A DNA stretch of 64,000 bases, from NCBI GenBank assembly GCA_033439255.1, contig CM065878.1:4712001-4776000 (forward strand), read 5' to 3'. Positions 24,801 to 35,787 of this stretch are shown here, piece by piece. How positions within the stretch are numbered: the first letter of the stretch is position 1; every line of letters begins with the position of its first letter. Position numbers and translations under genes: made by a program. Under the pieces are notes generated by a model. The model had not been told where the DNA came from and made no database searches. It worked only from the letters and a program-made list of their open reading frames with translations. Source of the DNA: Hericium rajendrae. Its lineage: Eukaryota > Basidiomycota > Agaricomycetes > Russulales > Hericiaceae.

Positions 24801-26542
24801 TGCCCGCACCGCGCGTATAATCTGAGGTAGAGCTCTCTTCTGACGGTCTTGAAGGCACGGCGGGCACATCCTCGCGCTCGGATTCGAAACGTTGCCGCAG
24901 AGCCGACGCTGCTCTGTTCAGTCCACCTTCATGCGATTGCTGCGATCCCGAGAATTGCGAATGGGTCGATGCGGTATTGAGCGCGGGCGAAGACTGTGAT
25001 GAGCCGAATGACATGTGCAACAGGGGAGATGCCGTCGAGCCGAACGCCGAGTGCAGAAGAGGAGATGCTGTCGACACTGCAGGGGCGGACGCAGACGCAG
25101 TAAGCTCGAGCGGAGTGGGCCGACGTTTCGAGGGATTTGCGTCCGGGGGCGAGGCCGACGCGGGCGGCACCGCGTTCGGAGAATCAGCAATGACAGGCGA
25201 CGCGGGGTGCGCGGAATAGCGCGACTCTTCGGACCGCCGACTGTTCGCATCGGACGAGTACGTCCTGTCGAATGACGGCCGGAAATCGCCCGGTATTGGT
25301 GGGGGCACGAACGCAGACGACTTGGACATGCGCGACATCTTGGATGACGCGAGCGACATGCGCGAGTATCGCGAATAACGATAGTTATCATAGATGTCCG
25401 ACGCGCCCTCCCATTCCTCGCCAAACTCGGATTCGGACTGGCGCAGGGATGATTGTGGCGACGCGCTCCTATGCACAGACGCTGCAGCCATGAGCACAGA
25501 TGGCGCGACTCCTTCGACGGTATCATCGAGAGAGCTGCGCGGTTGTTCGTCCTGAGGCTGAGGTGCGGGATGCGAGGCGCTGGACGACGCGTCGTCATCG
25601 TCATCATTACCTGAAATGAAGTCTTGCAGCAACGACAATCCGATACCAACCACCCCGTCCGACATGGCTACAGAGAAGCGAGCGCTTGCCGAATCGTCAA
25701 GCTGCCTGTCGGACGAGAGCATGGGAGAATCCGCCACAGAAAGCCTCTCCGAATACTGCGACATTGACTTGGTATCAAGGGCATCCGTCTCCTTGGCCAA
25801 CGCGCCAGCATCTGACATCCCGCCGCGCGGCGTAATTTCAGACGGATACTCTCCAGGCGTCCGTGGCGACGTGGAATCCTGCACGGATGATGAAGACGAG
25901 TAGCTCGTTGAAGACGCCATTGAGTGATCCTGACTGGGCGGCGACATCATCTGCGCGGCTTCGCCGAGGGATGGTGTCTGATGCTGCTCTTCCGGGGCAA
26001 CAAAGGAGAGACGCTTCGGGACAGCGGGTGTGGGGGAGTTAACGAGAGCGCGAAGCTGGGTTGCGCTCCCGTCCTGTGATGACGAAGTCGGAGGGGTTGG
26101 GAGTGCAGGACTATGAAGAGGAGTAGAAACGCGGCGTAATGATGCAGAAGATGAACGAGGAGACTTGGAAGAGGAAGAGCTGCGTTTGGTCATTACCGGA
26201 GTCTTCAGTTTGGAGTGAAACTGGACATCGGCACCCTCGAAGCGTCCGATGACGCCTTCACAGTATCCCTGAACAAGAGATAAGACTATGAGTATAGTTC
26301 ATAAGAGATATAACGCACGAGATAGACATCTTTCTGGTCTCCAAATTGCATGAGGACTGTGATCTCATCACCCTGCCCAAGCCAAGTCACGAACACCGTC
26401 CAATGATGCACAATAAAGGACGTACCTTCAGAAACATTAGATCATCTGGATTCTTCGCAACGCAGTCCTGCGTCGCCGTACACTTCCCGATCCCCCCTTT
26501 GGCCGCAAACCGCGTCCACCGCGAAAGGTCCGATGCGTCCAT
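21866..26542 (-). CDS. SH3-TBC domain protein, catalytic motifs altered
   Basis: Seven exons (26542-26426, 26372-26319, 26268-23990, 23918-22642, 22578-22347, 22295-22222, 22170-21866) give 1445 aa. Residues about 15-75 are an SH3 domain: CTATQDCVAKNPDDLMFLKG, then DEITVL, then YLGYCEGVIGRFEG and a phospholipid-linker-like FHSKLKTPV end. A disordered Ser/Pro/Ala-rich region of about 1000 residues follows. The TBC domain then starts at LLQDGVPASVRYQVWAHL and continues to FASMFVEALPNEYFQRVWDI. TBC proteins normally stimulate GTP hydrolysis by Rab proteins with an IxxDxxR arginine finger and a YxQ glutamine finger. Here the first reads IARDARL (Arg one residue early) and the second YHRE, with Arg in place of Gln. 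A normal dual-finger mechanism is therefore unlikely; a Rab-binding scaffold is possible. The C-terminus is a short coiled coil (KDDEVRKQRIKLEAQKKR). Convergent with the RTT107-like gene. Confidence 0.85.
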
Positions 26543-27765
26543 TTGCCGTAACTCGAAGGGTTCGTCCCCACTCGTTCACCGCGAAAAGACGTGAGAAAGG
26601 CAAACTTGACGACAAGTAGCGTTAAACACCTAGAACGAGTGACTATAGGAACAGAAACAGAAGATGAATGAGAGTATATGGTGGTCAGTCACAAAGTCAG
26701 TATTTGCGGAGTTGGCGCGTAACATGCCTGGGCGCTTATTTCACGCGTATGCAAACAAACGTAAAAACAAAAATCGTCTGACAGTCTTCAAACATTCACC
26801 GTCAAGTCCCTCTGAACTCGGTCTTTGACTGCGGCGAAATTGTTTGCCAAACCATGGTAGCTGTTCCCGTGATTGCACGATTTGCTCACCCGGAAGGCTT
26901 TCCAGCTTTATTTTCAGTACAAGATATGTTTCCAGAGACTCAGAGACTGCCATAAAGTAATTGACACGGGTGACGGCTCCGTTGGATGAGGACTCGTATT
27001 TTGGACATCTGAGATGGTCTTTGAAGTATTGCCTCAAGGTCCATGAATGTTATCCTCTATTCTCTGGAACATTTTAAGACGTTTTGAGGACGTTGGCCCG
27101 ATGTCTATACACGCCGAAGCACATCCGGTGCAAGAGGGCCATAGCCAGAATCAAGTAGGTGTCATCTATGCTTCGCTGGATACGGCCGTCATCCAACGAC
27201 GATGTGGACGACTTTCTCAGGGTGCAGACATCACTGAACCCTGCTCGTTACATGATGTGAAAACAGTTTGACTTGCTTTATTGTGCAGTGGCCCAGTCGG
27301 TCGCAAGATCAAACGGACAGAAGCATCGCTTTTACGCCCACCAATTCGCTTGCGCACATCCGTACTAATTCTGGCATGATTCAACCGAGTCGGCGGAGCA
27401 TGTTGAAAAATCGACAATTGTAAATGTCTTAAAGAGGGCGTACCGCCGCCAGTCCCGGCTTATTATGTTGCAAGGGACCTCTCCAGTGCCCGTATTTTTC
27501 CCAGTTCTCTTCAGTGACAGCGGGCCACAGGAGCTTATGTGTTTTGCCATTATACAAGTTCTACAGGATTGAATCGAGCTTTGAGGGCAAAATGATGTGG
27601 CACACCCATTTGAATACCGCTTCATCACCCTGAGCTTTGATATGTCTCCGATCAACCGACATAGCGACGCGATATCCTGCTGATGATGGCCAAAGCGACA
27701 TCGTTCGTATAAGTACTTAAATGCTGACTGGCCAAGGTAAGTACCCTTCGTGAAATACTTTGATC
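26543..27765. other. intergenic, mostly non-coding
   Basis: Upstream of the SH3-TBC gene. A decayed minus-strand coding segment lies at 27217-27690 (listed separately). Elsewhere no supported gene. Confidence 0.45.
27450..27690 (-). pseudogene. decayed coding fragment, unknown family
   Basis: One minus-strand frame reads SVDRRHIKAQGDEAVFKWVC, then HIILPSKLDSIL, then an in-frame TAG, then NLYNGKTHKLLWPAVTEENW and GHWRGPLQHNKPGLAAVRPL before a second stop. The composition is protein-like on both sides of the stop, which suggests a nonsense mutation in a former exon. No family recognised, and no start region was found. It could also be chance. Confidence 0.3.
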
Positions 27766-28196
27766 ATGTCCTCGAACACCACCCATCACGCCGCCGCCGC
27801 CGCCGCCGCTTCAGATCAACTAATGAGCTATTTTTCGCATCGTGCGTCTATTCAATAAGCTTTGTCGAGATTAATATCGCACTCACCATGATTTCCCTAG
27901 TCTCTCTTGCTTCCACGAGCGCCAGATGCCCTGGTACAGAGATTCCTGTCAAGCGAGGGCCTCTCATCGAAGAATATCGCATCGGAAACATAGCAGAGCA
28001 CATAGTGAAAGGAGCCTACACTTTCGGTGACCTGCTGAGAGATATTTCCGACACGGACGAGCAGCTGGCGATCGCTAGGCGGCGCTACCCAAAGCACGTG
28101 CTGAGAGAAGAATATACGCTCGACGACCTGCAGAGAGACACTGGTTATACGGACGAGCAGATGGAAGGGATAGTGAATTCTGCGTTACGATTCTGA
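27766..28196 (+). CDS. small protein with two tandem helical repeats
   Basis: Two exons, 27766-27841 and 27901-28196, joined across a 59-nt intron (gtgcgt...ccctag) in phase 1, give 123 aa. It starts MSSNTTHH followed by seven Ala from a GCC run. The second half carries two copies of a motif: AYTFGDLLRDISDTDEQLA and EYTLDDLQRDTGYTDEQME, consensus Y-T-[FL]-x-D-L-x-R-D-x-x-x-T-D-E-Q, each followed by a predicted helix (IARRRYPK, IVNSALRF). No family recognised and no signal peptide or membrane segment. The repeat pattern and phase-consistent intron argue for a real gene. Direction and spacing suggest no link to its neighbours. Confidence 0.55.
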
Positions 28197-28357
28197 CCGT
28201 ATACATCATGCTTCGGGAGGCGTGGTTGCCTATGCATGATGAGCATACCAGTGATTCCATGGAAATATGGAATGAATAATAATTGGACCTGCGTTATCTC
28301 TCAAGCAGATCAAGCCTACTGGTCTTCTGCGAGCATTTCGTCAAGACTGTCTGGGCA

Positions 28358-29190
28358 TCAGTCGAGCCTACCATCGAACCTATGTGACATTCTCTTTCTC
28401 TCGTGAGCTGCCTCTAGCATGGTTTCAAGTTCCGGAATCCGCTTCTGCGCATCCTGAACATACACGATCGCTGCTCATAGCCAGGATCAATCTGAGCTGC
28501 ACCATTCTTAAGACGAGTTTAAGCAAGATCCACGCACCCTGCTCGACTACCCTCATCGTCGGCTTGTCATCGTGAAGCTGCAGAGATTCTGGAAGCAGAG
28601 AATTCAGCTTTGCTAGATTGTCGCTATTCCGAACTCTGCGTTCTATTTGCTTCACAGCGGCTCTGCTTCGTTTCGGCGGAGAACGATGGCTTTCAAGGGC
28701 ATTCCTAGAGCATTTGCGCCTTTTGTCGATAGAATGGAACTCGTTTTCCCAAATACGATCTTCGGTTTGCCGGTCATGAGGGCTGGAAGGTACGGCATGA
28801 GTCTCATTGTTCCAGTGAGGACGGCACATAGCCGATGGCAAATCACTGCGGGGGTGTCCGCTTGGTCCTGAAATTGCGCAGCGTCGAGCTGGGATACTTG
28901 TCCTAGAATCCAAGAGACAGCATGGCATATCCGTGCACAACGGTTCTAGGAAGCCAGGATGCTGGAAGCTGTGACATCCAAATGAGCCATGCTACTTAGC
29001 AGTAAAAATGGGTCAACTTACCTCTCGCTCGTTCGATAGACATCAGAGTGCGTCGCGGCGATCTGTGAAATGCCATCGAGTTCAGAGAAAGTCCTCTTGG
29101 CATAGATACTTGACTCTTGAGTGGTAGAACTTGGGCCTCGGGGCCGATTGAGCGTCCTGGCCTCGGGCCAGAGGCAAGAATGCGATGCAT
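28358..29190 (-). CDS. bHLH-like protein (dispersed family member B)
   Basis: Three exons (29190-29022, 28945-28538, 28470-28358) keep frame and give 229 aa. The N-terminal 160 residues are polar and unrecognised. The bHLH-like part reads PPKRSRAAVKQIERRVRNSD (basic and helix 1), then NLAKLNSLLPESLQLHDDKP (helix end and loop), then TMRVVEQAIVYVQDAQKRIP (helix 2) and a short zipper ELETMLEAAHERKRM. The last intron (67 nt, gtgcgt...gagcag) splits the Ala codon of AIVYV in phase 1, the same place as in members A, C1 and D. Nuclear DNA-binding or dimerising role inferred from fold only. The start Met at 29190 is the first that leaves the splice frame intact; an upstream exon is possible. Confidence 0.6.
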
Positions 29191-30095
29191 CCCTGGAATA
29201 TGGCTGGGGGTCGTACATCTCTATCATATATGGAGCTGGAATCGTCAGAAATGTCTTATACCAAGATGGAGGCGCGGTGATCACCTTCATTGACGGATAT
29301 GGAATAAGGACGCACCGTATGGGATACAAGAACCTCGTAATGATCGCGGATTTGGTCAGAACTGCAGACGTTGCCGGAGGCTCATGCAGCGCAAAAATTG
29401 CAGTACAAATCATCAGAGACATCTTGCAGGAGCTGTGAAATCGCTGTTTGAGCTTCAAGGCTGATGGGTTCGAGACTTAAATGCAACACGTCTCAACTAC
29501 GTTCAATACGCACCTTCATACGGATTCAGCGACCAAGACCCCTTATAAGGTCAGAGGTACCATATGCAGATTCAATTCGTACTTGACAATAATGGCCAAA
29601 ACGGCAGACTACAAGCAAGCCGTACCGCGACCGAAAATTGCAAACTCGGGATGATGCATCCCTGGTCGGTCGGAAATGTGCGACAAAGCCTTGATGAAAA
29701 CTGCAAGGACACAGAGAATTTCTATTTTAGTTGCCCAAGAAGTGATGGGAACCAAAATGGGGGAGCTTGAAGCATGATTCTAAGCACGATAGATACCGTC
29801 GTGGTCGTAAAGAGCTCGAGGATGAGTGGCCCAATAAGGCAATCGCTCAGAAGAGAGGCCATCTCAGCAGATCTCGGTGTTCTCGGCCTCGTATTTGTAC
29901 TCGCTGCCTCTACACAAACTTCACTTCACTTCGCATCCGTACGAGCTTTGGTTTTATCATCTTATTGTGGAACAATAAAAAATCGATCCCCGCTGATTGA
30001 TCGAGGAACTCGTGAATCCCAAATTTTGTGCCCGCTCGTCGGACGGCTCTCGATTTTCTTCATCTGACCACACAACTCTGTTGCAGATATTGCCG
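29191..30095. other. intergenic, no gene supported
   Basis: Between bHLH member B and the F-box gene. Open frames on both strands around 29020-29460 are antisense overlap or chance. A possible upstream exon of the F-box gene lies near 29997-30084, before a ttgcag acceptor. Confidence 0.4.
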
Positions 30096-31862
30096 ATGAC
30101 AATGCAGAGCTTCTGGGATGCATTGAAAGCTGTCTCGAACTCCGAGATACCATGCAGTCTTAGTTGTCGTGAAGATATCTATGACTCCATACGCCAGCTC
30201 GAACAGCTGATTGGCAATCTGAAGAGCCATCTAAATACACATTCACCCATCTCTCGATTGCCCCCAGAAATCCTCGCCAAGGTCTTTAAGTCGTCGCAAC
30301 CGGTGGTTACAGAACATGATCTAGACCGTGAGGATATCAACTCTTATGTTACACTGCTCGAGATCACTCGAGTATGTCGGCGCTGGCGGAACATCGCTGT
30401 TGACGATCCACGACTTTGGTGTCAGATCCCCACAGGCAGCCGAGACGAACACTGGACACGCATATTTGTGAACAGGAGCAGAGACCTTCCCATCGCGTTC
30501 TGCGGTTTGGTTGTTCCTCGTTCCCGGCGAACTAAGCCTTTCAAGCTCTTCGAAAGGCACGACTCGGTGCCCGTAGACCGCTTGCAGACCCTGGTGGTAT
30601 CAGTAATGGGGTACACCTTTTCTACTCCTGATGACGAAAATCGGGACGACACGCCCTTGATCATCCTCCCATCACAGCCAGCCCCGCAACCGCAGACATT
30701 ATCCCTGACCTCATCGTCGACGCGCAGACGACTCGAATCGATCCCATTCAGCGGAGATACACCTGCGCTCACCATTTTATCCCTGAAGGATCTCGACTTC
30801 TCCTGGAGTTGGGTGATGACACTGCATCACCTTACCTCCCTCTCGATTAGCACAGTCCCACGACCAACTTCTATGAGACAGATTCTAGAGGTCTTGACGA
30901 ACCTACCAAATCTCGTGCGGCTCAAACTGGAGAGGGCCATCCCTGACCCAGATGGAACGTACTCGCCCGACATTGTGGCGCTTCCACGAATGAAACGGCT
31001 TATCTTGCGTGCCCCAGCCATCCCGTTGTCGTATCTCATGGACCGTCTCTGCCTTCCTAAGCGCACGACTCTCGAACTTGACATGACCATAAGGACAGAG
31101 CCTTCCATCCCAGTTTTCCAACATGCGCTTGCTCAGCATTACATGTCGACAAGCCCACCTGGAGAAGCTCCCGAGGATCCTTTTCGATGCCTTGTCATCG
31201 TCCAAAGCGCAATGCTTATGTACATGCTCGCTTCGCCCGACGGCATGCCATCGTATATCACGCCTCCCCTCGAATACCAGGCATCACGCACCGCGTATCC
31301 TTTGTCTATCTTCGTCGAATCAAAATTTATCCCCATATTCCCCTGGTTCTACCAGCACTTCATCGATGCATTTTCCCACTCGACACAACTCGCGATAGAC
31401 ACACTCGTCCTCCGAATCCAAGGCAAGGACCTGCTTGAAGCTGCCGACTGCACGTGGCTCTCGTACCCACAAATGTCGCTCAAGCGGATCGTGCTCGTCG
31501 GCCCGGTGTTTGAGAAGTTTGCGGCCACGTTCCAGCGGCACAATGTGACAGCGGACAGCGCGGAGCCGAGGGCGCAGCCCGAGCGCGTCTGCATGCCCTT
31601 CCTGGAACGCCTCAAAGTCCACAGCTTCGACTTCCTTCTTCTGTCTGGTCGGGCTGCCTTGACTCAGCTTATCGCTGGTCTGAAGCGACGGGCGCAGGCG
31701 TTGCCCGGATGCGATGACGGCATACCGAAGATTCATTTGAAGCTGTGCTGCTGTGATATCGAGGATGCACAGGTCGAAGAATTACGAGAGGTCAGTTCCG
31801 TTCAACTGGAGTGGGACGGCAAGACGGACGGGCTGGAGGTCCCCCGCGCCACGAAGATCTGA
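30096..31862 (+). CDS. F-box protein with leucine-rich C-terminal region
   Basis: A long open frame from MTMQSFWDALKAVSN gives 588 aa. Residues about 50-110 form the F-box-like segment of Agaricomycete proteins: HSPISRLPPEILAKVFKSS, then VTLLEITRVCRRWRNIAVDD and PRLWCQI. The rest has irregular leucine-rich units (for example LTILSLKDLDFSW and LTNLPNLVRLKLERAIPD), as in F-box/LRR proteins where the repeats choose the substrate. By family the protein would be an adaptor of an SCF ubiquitin ligase. This family is greatly expanded in mushroom-forming fungi, so a specific substrate cannot be named. The frame extends upstream to a Met at 29997; I preferred 30096 because the intervening sequence contains an acceptor-like ttgcag. 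Confidence 0.8.
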   Translation: MTMQSFWDALKAVSNSEIPCSLSCREDIYDSIRQLEQLIGNLKSHLNTHSPISRLPPEILAKVFKSSQPVVTEHDLDREDINSYVTLLEITRVCRRWRNIAVDDPRLWCQIPTGSRDEHWTRIFVNRSRDLPIAFCGLVVPRSRRTKPFKLFERHDSVPVDRLQTLVVSVMGYTFSTPDDENRDDTPLIILPSQPAPQPQTLSLTSSSTRRRLESIPFSGDTPALTILSLKDLDFSWSWVMTLHHLTSLSISTVPRPTSMRQILEVLTNLPNLVRLKLERAIPDPDGTYSPDIVALPRMKRLILRAPAIPLSYLMDRLCLPKRTTLELDMTIRTEPSIPVFQHALAQHYMSTSPPGEAPEDPFRCLVIVQSAMLMYMLASPDGMPSYITPPLEYQASRTAYPLSIFVESKFIPIFPWFYQHFIDAFSHSTQLAIDTLVLRIQGKDLLEAADCTWLSYPQMSLKRIVLVGPVFEKFAATFQRHNVTADSAEPRAQPERVCMPFLERLKVHSFDFLLLSGRAALTQLIAGLKRRAQALPGCDDGIPKIHLKLCCCDIEDAQVEELREVSSVQLEWDGKTDGLEVPRATKI

Positions 31863-33520
31863 CGGGCACCATGGACTGCTCATCAACCGACGCGACAGAG
31901 ACGATGAGGTGCATAGATGCCGAGAAATGCTTGCGATTGGATACGCCAGGCACCCGAGGTAGGTCCGACGTCGGTTCTCTCGGTAGTGCACGACATGCTG
32001 ACCAGAATAATTTCAGTGAAGGGAAGAAGCGTGTGAGCATCCGCCCGATTTCAGACCTGCTGAGCATGGGATCGCGGACAACATCTTTACATGACCTGTA
32101 CAACTTCATGAACACAAGATGGATCGACACACCATCGGAGTTATCCGACCGCGAAGACGAAGTTGCAAAAGAAGCTTGATTGAAGCGTACGACATGGGAA
32201 ACAGTTCATTAAGAAGACCAATCTTTCAACAGAGGCCGGGGAATTGGAAGGCGATTGGTATCTGGAAAGGTGATTTTTTATCGATCGATTTGAGCCGAGG
32301 AAGACGAAGGCTTCACGATCCGTTTCTAGCAGTTGACAGGAGATCGAATACGTACACAAACATCCGGCATCTTAAACCGGATAGACTAGCGTGGTTGCGT
32401 AAAACACCGGGGAAGCTTAAGAAGCTGGCGATGAGCTCATTAATGTTCCTGTGAGTTAAGTCCCCGTTCCCAGTGAATATGGTAAATTACAACCTGTGGG
32501 AGAGGGTGACAGGAGCACAAGCGACAACCCTGCGTCGCGGGCTTCAGGTTGAACGTTGAACGTTGAACGTCAAGCTCAGGGGACTCTAGTCCAAACGTCT
32601 CGACAAAGTAATTGTTTGGAAATAAAGCCGTTGCCAAACACTTGCGGCGTTCTCGGCTTACTACGGCCATGACTGGCAGCGGCTCGCAGCCTGATCCTCA
32701 TGCAACAAGGTCGAAAAGATGTCTTCCATTTAATTCTTGACTGTCATATTGAGGTACACATCGCTGTCCGTATCACTTGGCCTTACAAAGAACCGATTTT
32801 TGTGGCGACTAATTTTTCTCACAGCAGGCGGTATCTATAGGCGATAACAACTATTCGAAGTCGTTCCGACTTTAAGAACCACGATGGACCCGGACATGAT
32901 TTTTTCTTGAACGGTTGGACCTCTGTTTCTGTTTTGAGAATCATATTCTGTATGATCACGAGCAGTTCACCATCATGGACTCGGCCGATTGACACGATCG
33001 ACGGTGTTAAGCCACATCCGCATCGGTCCATAGCATCGTCTGCTGCCAATTTCCGGCGACGATCAGGACAGGTTCGCGGACTCTGTGGATCTGTACGTGC
33101 CAAATCACCATGTTTTCACCAGCCATATTTCTGAAGTCGCCTCTGACTCGCCAGCTACAACATCTAGGTGCGTCACCCGCCTTTGCATTAATCTGATCAT
33201 CTCCGTGAAATTGAACGGAATTGGATTTAAGTTCTCCGGGTATTTTATGGTCCGATGAGTACGTTTCAAGGGCACAAACATCGAAAGGCTTCGTGTGTCC
33301 ATCGGACTTGACCACCCGTCAGCTCACCTGACTGTTCACTTTCTCTTCTCTCTCTCTTCTCCGTCACAGAACGAGAGAGGGCTGGGCCTGGTTATCAATC
33401 TCAAATCCTGGTCCATAAAAGGCGGGCTGGAATTGCTCGAGATGCGACTACAGCGCCCTGCTGCACTCGTTCTTTTCTATTCTCTTGGCTGCTCAGTCTT
33501 GACCAAAGTCGCTCTTGGCA
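31863..33520. other. intergenic, no gene supported
   Basis: Downstream of the F-box gene and upstream of the P450. Short open frames only; the last 250 bases before the P450 hold CT-rich runs (cttctctctctcttctcc near 33342) typical of fungal promoters. A short tandem tttgaacgttgaacgttgaacgt-like motif occurs near 32550-32570. Confidence 0.4.
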
Positions 33521-35682
33521 ATGGATGGAATATTGTTGCTCGTTCTCTCTCTAAGCCTTGTGGCTGTCGTCCATATCAGACGGCGTCGTACGCCTTTACT
33601 TCCTCCTGGTCCACCAACCATTCCATTGATCGGCAATTTCTTGTCAATTCCATCACAAAAGCCTTGGGTCACCTATGCCCAATGGTCTCGTCAATACAAT
33701 AGTAAGTCATCTGATTCTGGAGTGTGTTCGTTTGCATCTGATTAGCCTTCGTCACGAAGGCGACTTGATCTCTATCTGGGTCTTCGGTAGACTGACTATC
33801 CTAGTAAACTCTCAAAAGGCGGCCAAAGAACTGTTCGAGCGCCGCTCAGCAATCTATTCCGATCGCCCTCACATGACGATGATTGACCTGTCAGTACTGT
33901 CTACTTCATTTAATATGTACCTTCCAACACAGCTCATCTGCATCTTGCATTATAGCATGGGTTGGGACTGGAATACGGCGATGATCCCATACTCTGAGAG
34001 ATGGCGTACGCACCGCCGCATGCTGAATCAGAACTTCCGCGCGAAGGCAGCGCTCGAACACCGCCCGCGCCAGGCCTCCAATGCGGCAGACCTCGTGCGG
34101 CGCCTTTCCGAGGATCCCAAGGATTTTGTCCAGCATATCCGGACGTATGTCGCTTCCACTCTATCACTTTTGTCCTGATCGGTCCAACTGACTGGCGCCA
34201 GTTTTGCGGCATCCGTGTCGATGGCCATCGCATACGGCCACGAGGTGACGTCCACCAGCGACCACCTTGTCGATATCGCGGACAGAGCATTCGCGATGCT
34301 CTCAGGCGCCGTATTTCCAGGCGTTATGGCCGTGAACACGCTTCCATTCCGTGCGTGTGCATTCCTGCCCTTGCGTCTGTGACCCCAACAGACCCGCATC
34401 CCGCAGTGCGCCATCTCCCCAGCTGGCTCCCCGGGATGACCTTCAAGACGTACGCGCGCAAATGCCGCACACTCACGTCCCAAATGCTTGACGGCCCGTG
34501 GGCGGCCGTCAAATGCGGCATGGTTGGCAGCTCCATCACGCTTCGCTGTCCATCATTAGACTGAGAGTTGGTTCCAGGAAGCTGGCTGCGCGCCGCCATC
34601 ACTCGCTGCGACGCTCATGCAGACGAATGAGGCGAACTCTACTGGAATGGCGCACGATGAGGCTGCCAAGGAGGTCAGCGCCATTGCATACGCAGGTAAT
34701 GCATTTCGCCACATATTATTGCACTTTTTTTTCAGTTGACCACGACTCACCTTCCCGCTTTCAGCCGGAGCAGACACAGTAAGCTTCGTACCTTTCTCCA
34801 GCTTACCACCAAGTCACACATCCTCACCCGGGATCAGACTGTCTCCGCCCTCTCAACCGCCGTACTCGCTCTCCTCCTGCACCCTGAAGTCCAGCAGCGG
34901 GCCCAGCGCGAGATAGACAGCACCGTCGGCCGCGAGCGGCTGCCCAGCTTCGATGACCGCGCGGAATTGCCATATGTCAGCGCGGTCTGCAAGGAAGTCC
35001 TGCGCTGGCAAGTTGTCGCGAACCTGGGCGTGCCACGCGCCTCGCTGGCGGACGACGTGTATGAGGGAATGTTCATACCTAAAGGTCAGTGTTCTACGTC
35101 CTGCCCCTATTGAACTCACCTCTGAGGGTATGTCACAGGGACGCAGATATTCCCAAATGTCTGGTATGACTAATACCACTGTCTGATATCGGTTTTGAGA
35201 CTGATGAGGCGGTAGGGCAATGCTGCACGACTCGGAGAAATACCCCGAACCGGAGGCGTTCAAGCCTGAGCGGTTTCTGACTCCTGAGGGAAAACTGAAC
35301 AACGACGACGTGGATGCGGCATTTGGCTTTGGCAGACGGTAAGAAGAATCTGCCACGTTGATTCCTTTCTGACGGTTTGCATTTGGCGCTTTCATCAGGA
35401 TGTGCTCCGGCCAGCATCTGGCCCGATCGTCTGTCTGGATCTGCATCGCGTCTATCCTTGCTGTGCTCGACATCAATAGGGAAAAAGATGAGCAGGGAAA
35501 CGACGTACCTGTAGACGTAGTTTATTCGAGTGGCATGGTCAGGTATGTTGTTTTGGCGTTGAATGGCAAAAGCTGTCTCACGCGACGCCATCAGCCATCC
35601 TCTCCCATTCAAATGCTCGATCAGCTTGAGAGACGAGAAGGCGAAGGCGCTTGTTGACGGGATGTCATCACATAGGCGGTAG
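33521..35682 (+). CDS. cytochrome P450 monooxygenase
   Basis: A gene of about ten exons encoding roughly 500 aa. The N-terminus is a membrane anchor (MDGILLLVLSLSLVAVVHIR) followed by a Pro-rich hinge (LLPPGPPTIPLIGN). Then come YSERWRTHRRMLNQNF (helix C), the I-helix oxygen-binding motif AGADT split between exons, TVSALSTAVLALLLHPEVQQ, the ExxR motif in VCKEVLRWQ, PEAFKPERFL, and the haem-binding loop FGFGRRMCSGQHLA with the cysteine ligand. The last exon gives HPLPFKCSISLR and the stop. It matches the large basidiomycete group annotated as O-methylsterigmatocystin oxidoreductase-like P450s, which act on varied secondary metabolites or xenobiotics at the ER. The 3' end faces a flavin monooxygenase 105 bp away, so joint function is possible but unproven. 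Some internal acceptors are inferred from frame. Confidence 0.88.
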
Positions 35683-35787
35683 AGAGTACGACAACATATA
35701 GTGCCCTTTCTGCTTCTAGCTAGCCATGTTGAATGGATACTCTACACTGTTCGATACAGATTTGGCTGTCTCTGCGAGCCAGCTGCT

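Noticed and set aside
29018-29458. Minus-strand frame of 146 codons upstream of bHLH member B
   Set aside because: Its end overlaps exon 1 of member B in another frame, and it shows no similarity to the N-terminal region of the array members.
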